A stretch of DNA of 64,000 nt from contig NZ_CP082161.1 in NCBI RefSeq assembly GCF_023101665.1, positions 5,890,001 through 5,954,000 on the forward strand, written 5' to 3'. Source of the stretch: Bradyrhizobium sp. 195. Lineage in GTDB: Bacteria; Pseudomonadota; Alphaproteobacteria; Rhizobiales; Xanthobacteraceae. The translations under genes and the position numbers were made by a program. Below, in pieces: positions 17,731 to 26,283 of the stretch. The notes under the pieces are model-generated. The model saw only the letters and a program-made list of their open reading frames with translations. It did no database searches and was not told the origin of the DNA. The stretch's first letter is position 1, and each line of letters begins with the position of its first letter.

Positions 17731-18555
17731 TTGGTGGCTACCAGTCTTGAAGTGCGCGGCGTGTCCCTGCGATTCGGCGGCGTCCGAGCGCTAACCGACG
17801 TCGGCTTCGCCATCAGGGAGGGCGAGCTGTTCTCGATCATCGGCCCCAACGGCGCCGGCAAGACCTCGATCGTGAACTGTATTTCCGGCCGCTACAAGCC
17901 GACCGAGGGCCAGCTGTTCTACCAGGGCCGCGACATCACCGGTTTGACCCCGAATGCCCGCGCCTCGCTCGGCATCGGCCGCACCTTCCAGAACCTGGCG
18001 CTGTTCCACCACATGAGCGTGCTCGACAACATCATGGTCGGGCGTCATCACCTTCTGAAGAACAATTTCCTCACGGGCTCGCTGTACTGGCTCACCGGCG
18101 CGCGCAAGGAGGAGCTCGAGCACCGCCGCAAGGTCGAGGAGATCATCGACTTCCTCGATCTCCAGTCGGTGCGAAAAGCCACCGCCGGCACCCTCTCCTA
18201 CGGCCTGCGCAAGCGCGTGGAGCTCGCCCGCGCCATGGCGCTGGAGCCGCGCCTCATCCTCCTCGACGAGCCGATGGCCGGCATGAACTTCGAGGAGAAG
18301 GAGGACATGGCCCGCTACATCGTCGACCTCAACGAGGAGTTCGGGATGACGGTGGTGATGATCGAGCACGACATGGGCGTGGTGATGGACATCTCCCATC
18401 GCGTCATGGTGCTCGATTTCGGCAAGAAGATCGCCGAAGGCGATCCGGCGACCGTGCTGGCCGATCCCCACGTCAGGCGCGCCTATCTCGGCGAGGAGGA
18501 CGAGGTGCTGGTCGATCCCGACGATGCTTCGCCAGCGCAGGAGAGCGCGGCATGA
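17731..18555 (+). CDS. LivG-type ABC transporter ATPase (second liv operon)
   Basis: 274 residues, starting at TTG 17731 or GTG 17734 after GGGAGGG. Walker A GPNGAGKTS near residues 39-47, relaxed signature LSYGLRKRVELARAMA, Walker B LILLDEPMAGM, and the LivG-type MIEHDMGVVMDISHRV. Energises the permease pair encoded 2.2 kb downstream. It overlaps the acyl-CoA ligase gene by 4 bases, so transport and CoA activation are tightly coupled in expression. First gene of the operon. Confidence 0.9.
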   Translation: MVATSLEVRGVSLRFGGVRALTDVGFAIREGELFSIIGPNGAGKTSIVNCISGRYKPTEGQLFYQGRDITGLTPNARASLGIGRTFQNLALFHHMSVLDNIMVGRHHLLKNNFLTGSLYWLTGARKEELEHRRKVEEIIDFLDLQSVRKATAGTLSYGLRKRVELARAMALEPRLILLDEPMAGMNFEEKEDMARYIVDLNEEFGMTVVMIEHDMGVVMDISHRVMVLDFGKKIAEGDPATVLADPHVRRAYLGEEDEVLVDPDDASPAQESAA

Positions 18556-20483
18556 TGGATTACGCAGGCCGAGTCGCGCAGGCCGACACCTATCCGAAAA
18601 TGCTCCGGCTCAACGCCAAGGAGCACGGCAACGAAATCGCATTGCGCGAGAAGGATCTCGGGCTCTGGCGGCTGTTCACCTGGAACGACTATCAGACCCG
18701 CGTACGCGACTTTGCGCTCGGTCTTCTCGAAGTGGGCCTTGGCCGCGGCGACGTCATCGGCATCATCGGCGACAACCGGCCGGACTGGGTCGCGGCGGAA
18801 GTGGCGACGCACGCCATCGGCGGCCTAAGCCTCGGACTTTACCGCGACGTGCTGGACGAGGAGGCCTCCTACCTCCTCAACTATGGCGAGGCGCAGCTCG
18901 TCTTCGCCGAGGACGAGGAGCAGGTCGACAAGCTGCTCACCCTCGCCGAACGCGCGCCGAAGCTGAAGCACATCATCTATTCCGATCCGCGTGGAATGCG
19001 GAAATACGACGACCCGCGGCTGATGTCGGCGGAAGCGTTTGCCGAGCTCGGCCGGGCACGTGCCGCGCGGGAGCCGGAGCTTTACGACAGACTGGTCGAT
19101 GCCACCAAGGGCGAGGACGTCGCGATCCTCTGCACGACGTCGGGCACCACCTCTCATCCCAAGCTTGCCATGCTCGCCGCCGGCCGCGTGCTCGGCCATT
19201 GCGCGACCTATCTTGCCTTCGACCCCAAGGGCCCGGACGACGAATACGTCTCGGTGCTGCCGCTGCCGTGGATCATGGAGCAGGTCTACGTGCTCGGCAA
19301 AGGCCTGTTGTGCCGGATGAAGATCAACTTCGTCGAAGAGCCCGATACCATGATGAACGATCTGCGCGAGATCGCGCCGACGTTCGTGCTGTTCGCGCCC
19401 CGCGTCTGGGAGTCCATTGCCGCCGACGTCCGCGCCAAGGTGATGGATGCGACGCCCTTCAAGCAGCGCCTGTTCGACGTCGGCATGAAGTCGGGGCTTG
19501 CCGCGCTCGAACACGGCAAGCGCTCGGGCCTCGCCGACGCGATCCTGTTCCGCGCGCTACGCGACCGCCTCGGTTTCACCCGGCTGCGCTCGGCTGCAAC
19601 CGGCGGCGCGGCGCTCGGCCCTGAGACCTTCAAGTTTTTCCAGGCCATGGGCGTGCCGCTGCGCACCCTGTACGGCCAGACCGAGCTGCTGGGGGCCTAC
19701 ACGCTGCATCCCGAGGGCAAGGTCGATCCCGACACCACCGGCGTGCCGATGTCAGACGACGTCGAGATCCGGATCGACAATGCCGACGTCCATGGCGTCG
19801 GTGAGATCGTGGTGCGGCACCCCAACATGTTTCTCGGCTATTACAAGAATCCCGAGGCCAGCGTCGCCGACATCAGGGACGGCTGGATGTTGTCGGGCGA
19901 TGCCGGCTATTTCAACGCCAACCAGCAGCTCGTCGTCATCGACCGCATCAAGGATCTCGCCGAGACCTCGCGCGGCGAGCGCTTCTCGCCGCAGTTCATC
20001 GAGAACAAGCTGAAATTTTCGCCCTATATCGCCGAAGCCGTGGTGCTCGGCGCAGGCCGCGATGCGCTCGCGGCGATGATCTGCATCCGCTACTCCATTA
20101 TCTCCAAATGGGCGGAGAAGAGCCGCCTCTCCTTCACCACCTACAGCGATCTCGCCTCGCGGCCGGAAGTCTATGCGCTGCTCCAGAAGGAGGTCGAGAC
20201 CGTCAACGCCACGCTGCCGCCGGCCCAGCGCATCTCGCGCTTCCTGCTGCTCCACAAGGAGCTCGACGCGGACGACGGCGAGCTCACCCGCACAAGAAAG
20301 GTGCGCCGCAGCGTCATCAACGAGAAATACGCCGGCATCATCGACGCCATCTACCGGGGCGATGCCGACATCCCCGTCGATACCGTAATCCGCTTCCAGG
20401 ATGGCACCACGCAGCGGGTGCGCACGACACTGCGCGTGGTGGATCTGGGAGTGCATGGCCATATGGCGGAGGCTGCGGAGTGA
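18552..20483 (+). CDS. AMP-forming acyl-CoA synthetase (long-chain FadD-like)
   Basis: 643 residues, ANL superfamily. Seen: phosphate loop TTSGTTSHPKLAML near residues 195-208, LYGQTELLG near 375, SGDAGYFNANQQLVVIDRIKDL near 450-470 (adenylate and hinge motifs), and RTRKVRR near the C-terminus in the place of the catalytic-lysine region. It adenylates a carboxylic acid and forms the CoA thioester. Sitting between livG and livH of a transporter operon, it most likely activates the acid that the transporter brings in, such as a fatty, dicarboxylic or aromatic acid. Exact substrate not readable. Confidence 0.88.
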   Translation: MMDYAGRVAQADTYPKMLRLNAKEHGNEIALREKDLGLWRLFTWNDYQTRVRDFALGLLEVGLGRGDVIGIIGDNRPDWVAAEVATHAIGGLSLGLYRDVLDEEASYLLNYGEAQLVFAEDEEQVDKLLTLAERAPKLKHIIYSDPRGMRKYDDPRLMSAEAFAELGRARAAREPELYDRLVDATKGEDVAILCTTSGTTSHPKLAMLAAGRVLGHCATYLAFDPKGPDDEYVSVLPLPWIMEQVYVLGKGLLCRMKINFVEEPDTMMNDLREIAPTFVLFAPRVWESIAADVRAKVMDATPFKQRLFDVGMKSGLAALEHGKRSGLADAILFRALRDRLGFTRLRSAATGGAALGPETFKFFQAMGVPLRTLYGQTELLGAYTLHPEGKVDPDTTGVPMSDDVEIRIDNADVHGVGEIVVRHPNMFLGYYKNPEASVADIRDGWMLSGDAGYFNANQQLVVIDRIKDLAETSRGERFSPQFIENKLKFSPYIAEAVVLGAGRDALAAMICIRYSIISKWAEKSRLSFTTYSDLASRPEVYALLQKEVETVNATLPPAQRISRFLLLHKELDADDGELTRTRKVRRSVINEKYAGIIDAIYRGDADIPVDTVIRFQDGTTQRVRTTLRVVDLGVHGHMAEAAE

Positions 20484-20517
20484 TGTTTGCGTCGGCAACG
20501 AGTGTGATGCGCGTTAC

Positions 20518-20690
20518 TGTGCCCTCTCCCCTTGTGGGAGAGGGCCTCTCCGCTATCAACCACAACCTCACTCGGGTGAGGGGTCGTCTCTCCGCACGTT
20601 CACTGCCGAAACAACCCCTCACCCGTCTTCGGTTCGCGAAGCCACCCTTTCCCACATGGGGAGAGGAGAGCGCGCCGCATTTGTCCGCGA
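20518..20690. repeat. Palindromic intergenic repeat between acyl-CoA ligase and livH
   Basis: CCCTCTCCC (20522-20530) pairs with GGGAGAGGG (20536-20544). A second part has CTCACTCGGGTGAG and a later CCCCTCACCC, and it ends in a CCACATGGGGAGAGG segment that echoes the first arm. It resembles the dispersed CCCTCTCCCC-type repeat of Bradyrhizobium and Rhodopseudomonas. The reading frame through it is an artefact that runs into livH. Confidence 0.75.
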
Positions 20691-20697
20691 GCATCAC

Positions 20698-21591
20698 ATG
20701 AACACCGCCTTCCTCATCCAGCTCCTGGTCAACGGCCTCGTGGTCGGCACGCTCTATGGCGTGGTCGCGATGTCGTTCGTGCTGATCTACAAGGCGACGC
20801 AGGTCGTCAATTTCGCGCAAGGTGAATTGCTGCTGGTCGGCGCCTGGGTGTGCTGGGCCCTGCTGGCGAAATACCAGGTGCCGTTCTGGATCGGCATGCC
20901 GATGACGCTGGTGTTCATGTTCGTGTTCGGCATTGCGGTCCAGGTCCTCATCCTGCGGCCGATGATCGGCGAGCCGATCATCTCGGTGATCATGGTGACG
21001 ATCGGCCTCTCCACCGTGCTCCAGGCGACGCTGAAATGGATGTTCGGCGTCAATCCGCAGCCGTTCCCGCGCGTGTTCGAGAGCCAGTCGGTCAGCCTGT
21101 TCGGCCTCCAGATCCAGACCGTCTATGTCATGAGCCTCGTGGTGTCGGTCGCGATGATGATCGGCATGGCCTGGTTCTTCCGCGCATCCAAATATGGTCT
21201 TGCGATGCGCGCCACCGCGTTCAACCAGCAGGTGGCGCAGTCGCTCGGCATCTCCGTGAAGAGCGTGTTCGCCATGGCCTGGGCGATCTCGGCGACGGTG
21301 TCGGCGGTTGCAGGCGTCGTCGTCGCGGTCGTGAACGGCGTGTCCTCGGGCCTTGCCGGTTACGGCATCAAGGTGTTTCCGGCGGCGATCCTCGGCGGGC
21401 TCGATTCAGTCGGCGGTGCCGTGCTCGGCGGCATCATCATCGGCCTGCTCGAGAACGTCGCGCAATATATCGACAGCGAATACCTGCACTGGGGCAATCT
21501 CTACGAGATCGCGCCGTTCTACGTCCTCATCATCGTGCTGATGATCAAGCCCTACGGGCTGTTCGGCACCCATGACATCGAGCGGATCTGA
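20698..21591 (+). CDS. LivH-type permease (second liv operon)
   Basis: 297 residues from ATG 20698 (MNTAFLIQLLVNGLVVGTLYG). Hydrophobic permease with VVNFAQGELLLVGAW (NFAQGE hallmark) near residue 40 and a C-terminal KPYGLFGTHDIERI. Longer in-frame starts lie inside the upstream repeat and are rejected. It forms a heterodimer with the LivM encoded 3 bases downstream. Confidence 0.9.
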   Translation: MNTAFLIQLLVNGLVVGTLYGVVAMSFVLIYKATQVVNFAQGELLLVGAWVCWALLAKYQVPFWIGMPMTLVFMFVFGIAVQVLILRPMIGEPIISVIMVTIGLSTVLQATLKWMFGVNPQPFPRVFESQSVSLFGLQIQTVYVMSLVVSVAMMIGMAWFFRASKYGLAMRATAFNQQVAQSLGISVKSVFAMAWAISATVSAVAGVVVAVVNGVSSGLAGYGIKVFPAAILGGLDSVGGAVLGGIIIGLLENVAQYIDSEYLHWGNLYEIAPFYVLIIVLMIKPYGLFGTHDIERI

Positions 21592-21594
21592 CCC

Positions 21595-22668
21595 ATGGCC
21601 GGCCCTGCCCTCATTCCTGCTGGTGATTTCCGCACCTCGTACGCGGCGGACACCACGATCTTCCCGACCACCACCAGCCGCAACTTCGCCATCGCGGGCG
21701 TGCTGCTGCTGTGCCTCGCGCCACAATTCTTCAGCGGCTACTGGCTCAGCATCCTGATCCAGATCGGCATCTTCTCGATCGCGGCACTCGGGCTGAATAT
21801 CCTCGTCGGCTTCACCGGTCAGATCTCGATCGGGCACGCGGCCTTCTTCCTGCTCGGCGCCTTCACCTCGGCCTACATCTCCAACAACGCGCCGATCCCG
21901 GTGTTCTTCGCAATCCCGCTCGCGGGCATCGTCACCGCGCTGGTCGGCCTGATCTTCGGCATCCCGGCGGCGCGGCTGAAGGGGCTTTACCTCGTCATCG
22001 CAACGCTCGCCGCGCAATACATCCTGCTCGACTTTTTCTCCCGTGCCGAATGGTTCTCCGGCGGCTCGGTGCCGGCGAGCGCAAACCCGTTCTCGATCTT
22101 CGGCTACACGCTGCGCGGCGACAAACAGTATTTCTACGTCGTGCTGGCCTATGTGCTGGCGAGCTACATCCTCGTCACCAATCTGATGCGCACCCGCGAC
22201 GGCCGCGCGCTGGTGGCGATCCGCGACCATTATCTCTCCGCCGAGATCATGGGCATCAACCTGACGAAATACCGCACGCTGTCGTTCGGACTCGCCGCCT
22301 TTTTCGCCGGCATCGCCGGCGCCCTTTACGCGCACTACCAGCTTGTGGTGTCGCAGGAGGGCTTCGGCATCGAGCGCTCGATCCTGTTCCTCGCCATGAT
22401 CATCATCGGCGGCACCGGCTCGATCATGGGCACGCTGATGGGCACCGCTTTCGTGGTGCTCCTGCCCGAGGGGATGGAGTTCATCAGCCACTATTTGAAG
22501 GGCGGCGCGATCGACAAGGCGCTGTCGCTCAACACCAACATCACCTTCCTGCGCGAGATCGCGATCGGGGTGATCATCATCGCGTTCCTGATGTTCGAGC
22601 CTGACGGGCTCGCGCATCGCTGGCGGCAGATCAAGGCGTACTGGAAACTCTACCCGTTCTCGCATTGA
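21595..22668 (+). CDS. LivM-type permease (second liv operon)
   Basis: 357 residues, polytopic, with ALGLNILVGFTGQISIGHAAFFLLGAF near residues 60-85 (GQxSxGHA hallmark) and VAIRDHYLSAEIMGINL in the ATPase-contact loop. The C-terminus FEPDGLAHRWRQIKAYWKLYP is typical. Only 3 bases separate it from livH. Part of the same importer as the adjacent genes. Confidence 0.9.
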   Translation: MAGPALIPAGDFRTSYAADTTIFPTTTSRNFAIAGVLLLCLAPQFFSGYWLSILIQIGIFSIAALGLNILVGFTGQISIGHAAFFLLGAFTSAYISNNAPIPVFFAIPLAGIVTALVGLIFGIPAARLKGLYLVIATLAAQYILLDFFSRAEWFSGGSVPASANPFSIFGYTLRGDKQYFYVVLAYVLASYILVTNLMRTRDGRALVAIRDHYLSAEIMGINLTKYRTLSFGLAAFFAGIAGALYAHYQLVVSQEGFGIERSILFLAMIIIGGTGSIMGTLMGTAFVVLLPEGMEFISHYLKGGAIDKALSLNTNITFLREIAIGVIIIAFLMFEPDGLAHRWRQIKAYWKLYPFSH

Positions 22669-22712
22669 GCGCGGGCAACTTCACTTAAACAATAAACAGG
22701 AGGAACCGACCC

Positions 22713-23996
22713 ATGACGATGAAGTCCCTTTTGAGCACCGCATCGCTCGCCATCGCGATCGCCGCATTTTCGGCAGGCGCGCAGGCGCAGATCGCGATCG
22801 GGCACCTCGCCGACTATTCCGGCGGCACCTCCGACGTCGGCACGCCCTTTGGCCAGGCCGTCGCCGACACCTTCGCCTGGGTCAACAAGAACGGCGGCGT
22901 CGGCGGCAAGCAGCTCAACGTCGACACCAACGACTATGGCTATCAGGTGCCGCGCGCGATCGCGCTCTACAAGAAGTGGTCGGCGCCGGACACCAAGGTC
23001 GCCGCGATCATGGGCTGGGGCACCGCCGATACCGAGGCGCTGACCGGCTTCCTCGCCCAGGACAAAATTCCCGACATGTCCGGCTCCTATGCCGCCGCCC
23101 TCACCGATCCCGAAGGCGTCAGCGGCAAGGCCAAGCCCGCGCCCTACAATTTCTTCTATGGCCCGAGCTATTCGGACTCGCTGCGCGCAATGCTGATGTG
23201 GGCCGCCGAGGATTGGAAGGCCAAGGGCAAGTCCGGCAAGCCGAAATTCGTGCACATGGGCGCCAACCATCCCTATCCGAACGCGCCGAAGGCTGCCGGT
23301 GAAGCAATGGCGCAGGAGCTCGGCTTCGAGGTGTTGCCGCCGCTGGTGTTCGCGCTCGCGCCGGGTGACTACAGCGCGCAGTGCCTGAGCCTGAAATCTT
23401 CGGGCGCCAACTACGCCTATCTCGGCAACACCGCCGCCTCCAACATCTCGGTGCTGAAGGCCTGCAAGACCGCCGGCGTCGAGATCCAGTTCATGGGCAA
23501 TGTCTGGGGCATGGACGAGAACGCCGCCAAGACGGCCGGCGATGCCGCCAACGGCGTGATCTTCCCCTTGCGCACCGCGGTGAGCTGGGGCGGCGAGGCG
23601 CCCGGCATGAAGACGGTGATGGAGATCTCGAAGATGTCCGACGCCAGCGGCAAGGTCTATCGTCCCGTGCACTACGTCGCCGCCGTGTGCTCGGCGCTGT
23701 ACATGAAGGAGGCGATCGACTGGGCCGCCAAGAACGGCGGCGCCACCGGTGAGAACGTCGCCAAGGGCTTTTACCAGAAGAAGGATTGGGTGCCGGCCGG
23801 AATGGAAGGCGTCTGCAATCCCTCGACCTGGACCGACAAGGACCATCGCGGCACGCTGAAGGTCGATCTCTATCGCACCAAGATCTCGGGCGCGACCGAC
23901 GGCGACCTCAACGATCTCATGGCCAAGGGCACGATCAAGCTCGAGAAGGTCAAGACCGTCGAGCTGCCGCGCAAGCCGGAATTGCTGGGCTGGTGA
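22713..23996 (+). CDS. Periplasmic substrate-binding protein (second liv operon)
   Basis: 427 residues with a very strong ribosome site (AGGAGGAA at 22698-22705). Signal peptide MTMKSLLSTASLAIAIAAFSAGAQA, then mature QIAIGHLADYSGGTSDVG. Peripla_BP_6-like two-lobe fold. It differs clearly from the first cluster's binding protein in sequence and length (35 residues longer), so the two transporters should have different ligands. A palindromic repeat follows directly, as after the first livK. The operon's ligase suggests an organic acid ligand (inference). Confidence 0.88.
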   Translation: MTMKSLLSTASLAIAIAAFSAGAQAQIAIGHLADYSGGTSDVGTPFGQAVADTFAWVNKNGGVGGKQLNVDTNDYGYQVPRAIALYKKWSAPDTKVAAIMGWGTADTEALTGFLAQDKIPDMSGSYAAALTDPEGVSGKAKPAPYNFFYGPSYSDSLRAMLMWAAEDWKAKGKSGKPKFVHMGANHPYPNAPKAAGEAMAQELGFEVLPPLVFALAPGDYSAQCLSLKSSGANYAYLGNTAASNISVLKACKTAGVEIQFMGNVWGMDENAAKTAGDAANGVIFPLRTAVSWGGEAPGMKTVMEISKMSDASGKVYRPVHYVAAVCSALYMKEAIDWAAKNGGATGENVAKGFYQKKDWVPAGMEGVCNPSTWTDKDHRGTLKVDLYRTKISGATDGDLNDLMAKGTIKLEKVKTVELPRKPELLGW

Positions 23997-24019
23997 GCTC
24001 AGCCTTACCACGCCCACAA

Positions 24020-24125
24020 CTGTCATCCCCCGCGAAGGCGGGGGATCCAGTACGCCGCGGCTTCTCCGGAAATCTCAGGCGCCTCTGGAATACTGGGTCG
24101 CCCGGTCAAGCCGGGCGACGACACC
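24020..24125. repeat. Palindromic intergenic repeat between livK and livF of second operon
   Basis: ATCCCCCGC (24025-24033) pairs perfectly with GCGGGGGAT (24038-24046); GTCGCCCGG (24097-24105) pairs with CCGGGCGAC (24111-24119). Two strong GC hairpins lie just after the binding-protein stop codon, in the same relative position as the repeat in the first liv operon. Confidence 0.8.
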
Positions 24126-24141
24126 GAGAGAGTAACTGGCC

Positions 24142-24981
24142 ATGAGTGAAATTGCCCAGATCGAGCGCCCCTCGCCAAGCGCCGTCGCCGCCCCGCCCCT
24201 CCTCGCGGTGCGCAACATCGAGGTCGTCTATGACGACGTCATCCTTGTGCTGCGCGGCCTCAGCCTAGAGGTGCCCAAGGGCGCGATCGTGGCGCTGCTG
24301 GGTGCCAACGGCGCCGGTAAGTCGACGACGCTGAAGGCGATCTCGGGGCTGCTCAAGACCGAGGACGGCGAGGTCACGCGCGGCGAAATCGTGTTCGAAA
24401 ACGAGCGGATCGACGGCATCGATCCCGACAAGATCGTCCGCCGCGGCATCTTCCAGGTGATGGAGGGGCGGCGCATCGTCGCCGACATGACGTCCCTGGA
24501 GAATCTCAAGCTCGGAGCCTTCACCCGCAAGGACCGCGAGGTCGATGCCGACCTCGACATGGTCTTCAATTATTTCCCGCGCCTGAAAGAGCGTACCGGC
24601 CTTGCCGGCTATCTCTCCGGCGGCGAACAGCAGATGCTCGCGATCGGCCGGGCGCTGATGGCGCGCCCAAAGATGATTCTGATGGACGAGCCCTCCATGG
24701 GCCTGTCGCCGCTGTTGGTGAAAGAGGTGTTCTCGATCATCCAGAAAATCAACCGCGACCTCGGCGTCACCATCCTCCTGGTCGAGCAGAACGCGCGCGC
24801 CGCGCTGTCGGTGGCGAGCCACGGCTACATCATGGAGCAAGGCAAGGTCGTGCTCGACGGCACCGCCGACGAATTGCGCGACAACGAGGACGTCAAGGAA
24901 TTCTACCTCGGCGGCGCCGGCGACCAACGCAAGAGCTTCAAGAACCTCAAGAGCTTCAAGCGGCGCAAGCGCTGGCTTTGA
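24142..24981 (+). CDS. LivF-type ABC transporter ATPase (second liv operon)
   Basis: 279 residues. Walker A GANGAGKSTT near residues 53-62, signature LSGGEQQMLAIGRALM, Walker B MILMDEPSMGL, and the LivF-type LLVEQNARAAL. The C-terminus carries an unusual basic tail with a repeated FKNLKSFK motif not needed for ATPase function. It completes the second transporter. A hairpin at 24985-25029 follows. Confidence 0.9.
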   Translation: MSEIAQIERPSPSAVAAPPLLAVRNIEVVYDDVILVLRGLSLEVPKGAIVALLGANGAGKSTTLKAISGLLKTEDGEVTRGEIVFENERIDGIDPDKIVRRGIFQVMEGRRIVADMTSLENLKLGAFTRKDREVDADLDMVFNYFPRLKERTGLAGYLSGGEQQMLAIGRALMARPKMILMDEPSMGLSPLLVKEVFSIIQKINRDLGVTILLVEQNARAALSVASHGYIMEQGKVVLDGTADELRDNEDVKEFYLGGAGDQRKSFKNLKSFKRRKRWL

Positions 24982-24984
24982 CAT

Positions 24985-25029
24985 CGCGTTTTCAAGCGAA
25001 GTGGGACCGGTTCGCGTGAAGAAAACGCG
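24985..25029. terminator. Stem-loop between convergent livF and AGE-family gene
   Basis: Outer stem CGCGTTTTC (24985-24993) with GAAAACGCG (25021-25029); inner stem GCGAA (24996-25000) with TTCGC (25011-25015). The arms are T- and A-rich at their bases, so it can act as a terminator in either direction. The sequence belongs to a well-known dispersed repeat type of Bradyrhizobium (family knowledge). Confidence 0.7.
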
Positions 25030-25045
25030 TCGAAACAAGAGACAC

Positions 25046-26197
25046 TTACTCCAGCACCTGCTCCGCTTCCGTGACTGCGCAGAGAACATGATAGAACGAC
25101 GACGCGGGAATGGTGTCGATCAGCGACTTGCCGTCGCGATCGAACTGGTCGTACCAGCCGCCCCTCACGGGATGGCTGAGATAATGCCGTTCGAGCCGCA
25201 CCAGCGCCGCACGCGCCTCGTCCGCTGCGCCCGCCTCGCCGGACTCGGCCTGCGCGATCCACGCCTTCGCGATTTCGGTCTGCGGCCAAAGTCGGCGCGT
25301 GCTGCGGCGGATGTTGCCGATGTCGTCCCCCTCGTCGATCAGGCAGCCGGTGGGCTCGTCGCGACAGCGCAGCGCGGTCGCCAGGAGTTCAGCGCGCCGC
25401 TGCCCGGTCGGACATCCCGTGATGCGTTCGAAACCCTTCAGCAGCCAGACCCACTCCGCCTGGTGCCCCGGCTCGACGCTGACCGGTTCGATCTTCGACC
25501 AGTCCTCCTCGAAATACTCCGTCAGGATGCGCCTCTGCTTGTCGTAGAGATTGGCCAGGAACAGCGCGAAGAATTCGCCGGCACGGTTCTGAAACGACAG
25601 ATCGTGAGTCGCGTCGAAGCAGGCGATCATCGCCTCGAACAGATGCATGTGCGGGTTCTGCCGGCGCGGCAGCGAGACCGGAAGGCCTTCGTGCACGCCC
25701 CCATGCGGCGAGCGGAGGTGGCCGTCGAGGAAAGCCAGCAGCGCGTCGATCTCGGCACGAACCTGCGCGTCCTGGTCGAGCGCGTAGACGGTCGCGAGCG
25801 CGAACAGGATGAAGGCGTGGTCATAGGCGTCGCGCCGGCCATCGAGCACCGTGCCCTCCGGCGTCAGCCGGTGCACATAACCCGGCCGGCCGTCAGGCGC
25901 TTTGGCGCATGCCAGCAGGTGCTCCAATCCCTTCAGCGCGACGGCGCGCCCCTCGGGGTACCAGCCCATCTGCGCCGCCTTGGCGTAGCACCAGATCTGG
26001 CGGGCCTGTACGAACACGCGCCGCGGGGCGGCCGCATCCGCAGTACCGTCGCGGTGCAGCCGGTCGATGAAGCCGCCCGTGGCCTGATCCCAGCCGACGG
26101 TCGACCACAGCGGCAGCGCCTCGTCGATCATGCGCCCCTTCAGGCGCGCGACGACATCGGCAGCCTCATCCGCCGCAATGTTTCCTACGTCCGCCAT
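25046..26197 (-). CDS. N-acylglucosamine 2-epimerase (AGE) family sugar epimerase/isomerase
   Basis: 383 residues from ATG 26197 (MADVGNIAADEAADVVARLKG), chosen for its GAGAGGA ribosome site; the longer frame lacks one. Alpha/alpha-barrel fold with motifs GGFIDRLHRDG, RRVFVQARQIWCYAKAAQMGW, YDHAFILFALATVYAL, QNPHMHLFEAMIACFDAT and EPGHQAEWVWLLKGFE, which contain the conserved Arg and His residues of AGE/mannose isomerase enzymes. It may epimerise N-acylglucosamine to N-acylmannosamine or isomerise mannose and fructose. The nearby nonulosonic-acid genes make a supply role possible, but it is not linked to them in an operon. Confidence 0.85.
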   Translation of the reverse strand: MADVGNIAADEAADVVARLKGRMIDEALPLWSTVGWDQATGGFIDRLHRDGTADAAAPRRVFVQARQIWCYAKAAQMGWYPEGRAVALKGLEHLLACAKAPDGRPGYVHRLTPEGTVLDGRRDAYDHAFILFALATVYALDQDAQVRAEIDALLAFLDGHLRSPHGGVHEGLPVSLPRRQNPHMHLFEAMIACFDATHDLSFQNRAGEFFALFLANLYDKQRRILTEYFEEDWSKIEPVSVEPGHQAEWVWLLKGFERITGCPTGQRRAELLATALRCRDEPTGCLIDEGDDIGNIRRSTRRLWPQTEIAKAWIAQAESGEAGAADEARAALVRLERHYLSHPVRGGWYDQFDRDGKSLIDTIPASSFYHVLCAVTEAEQVLE

Positions 26198-26283
26198 CGG
26201 GTCCTCTCTCGGCCTCACCAATGGCGGTCTGATACCCATGCCGGTGGCGGCGCGCAACGGATGCCAACACGGAAAGAACAGCC

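Noticed and set aside
21406..22665. 419-codon minus-strand frame
   Set aside because: Antisense to the livM-type permease; low-complexity shadow.
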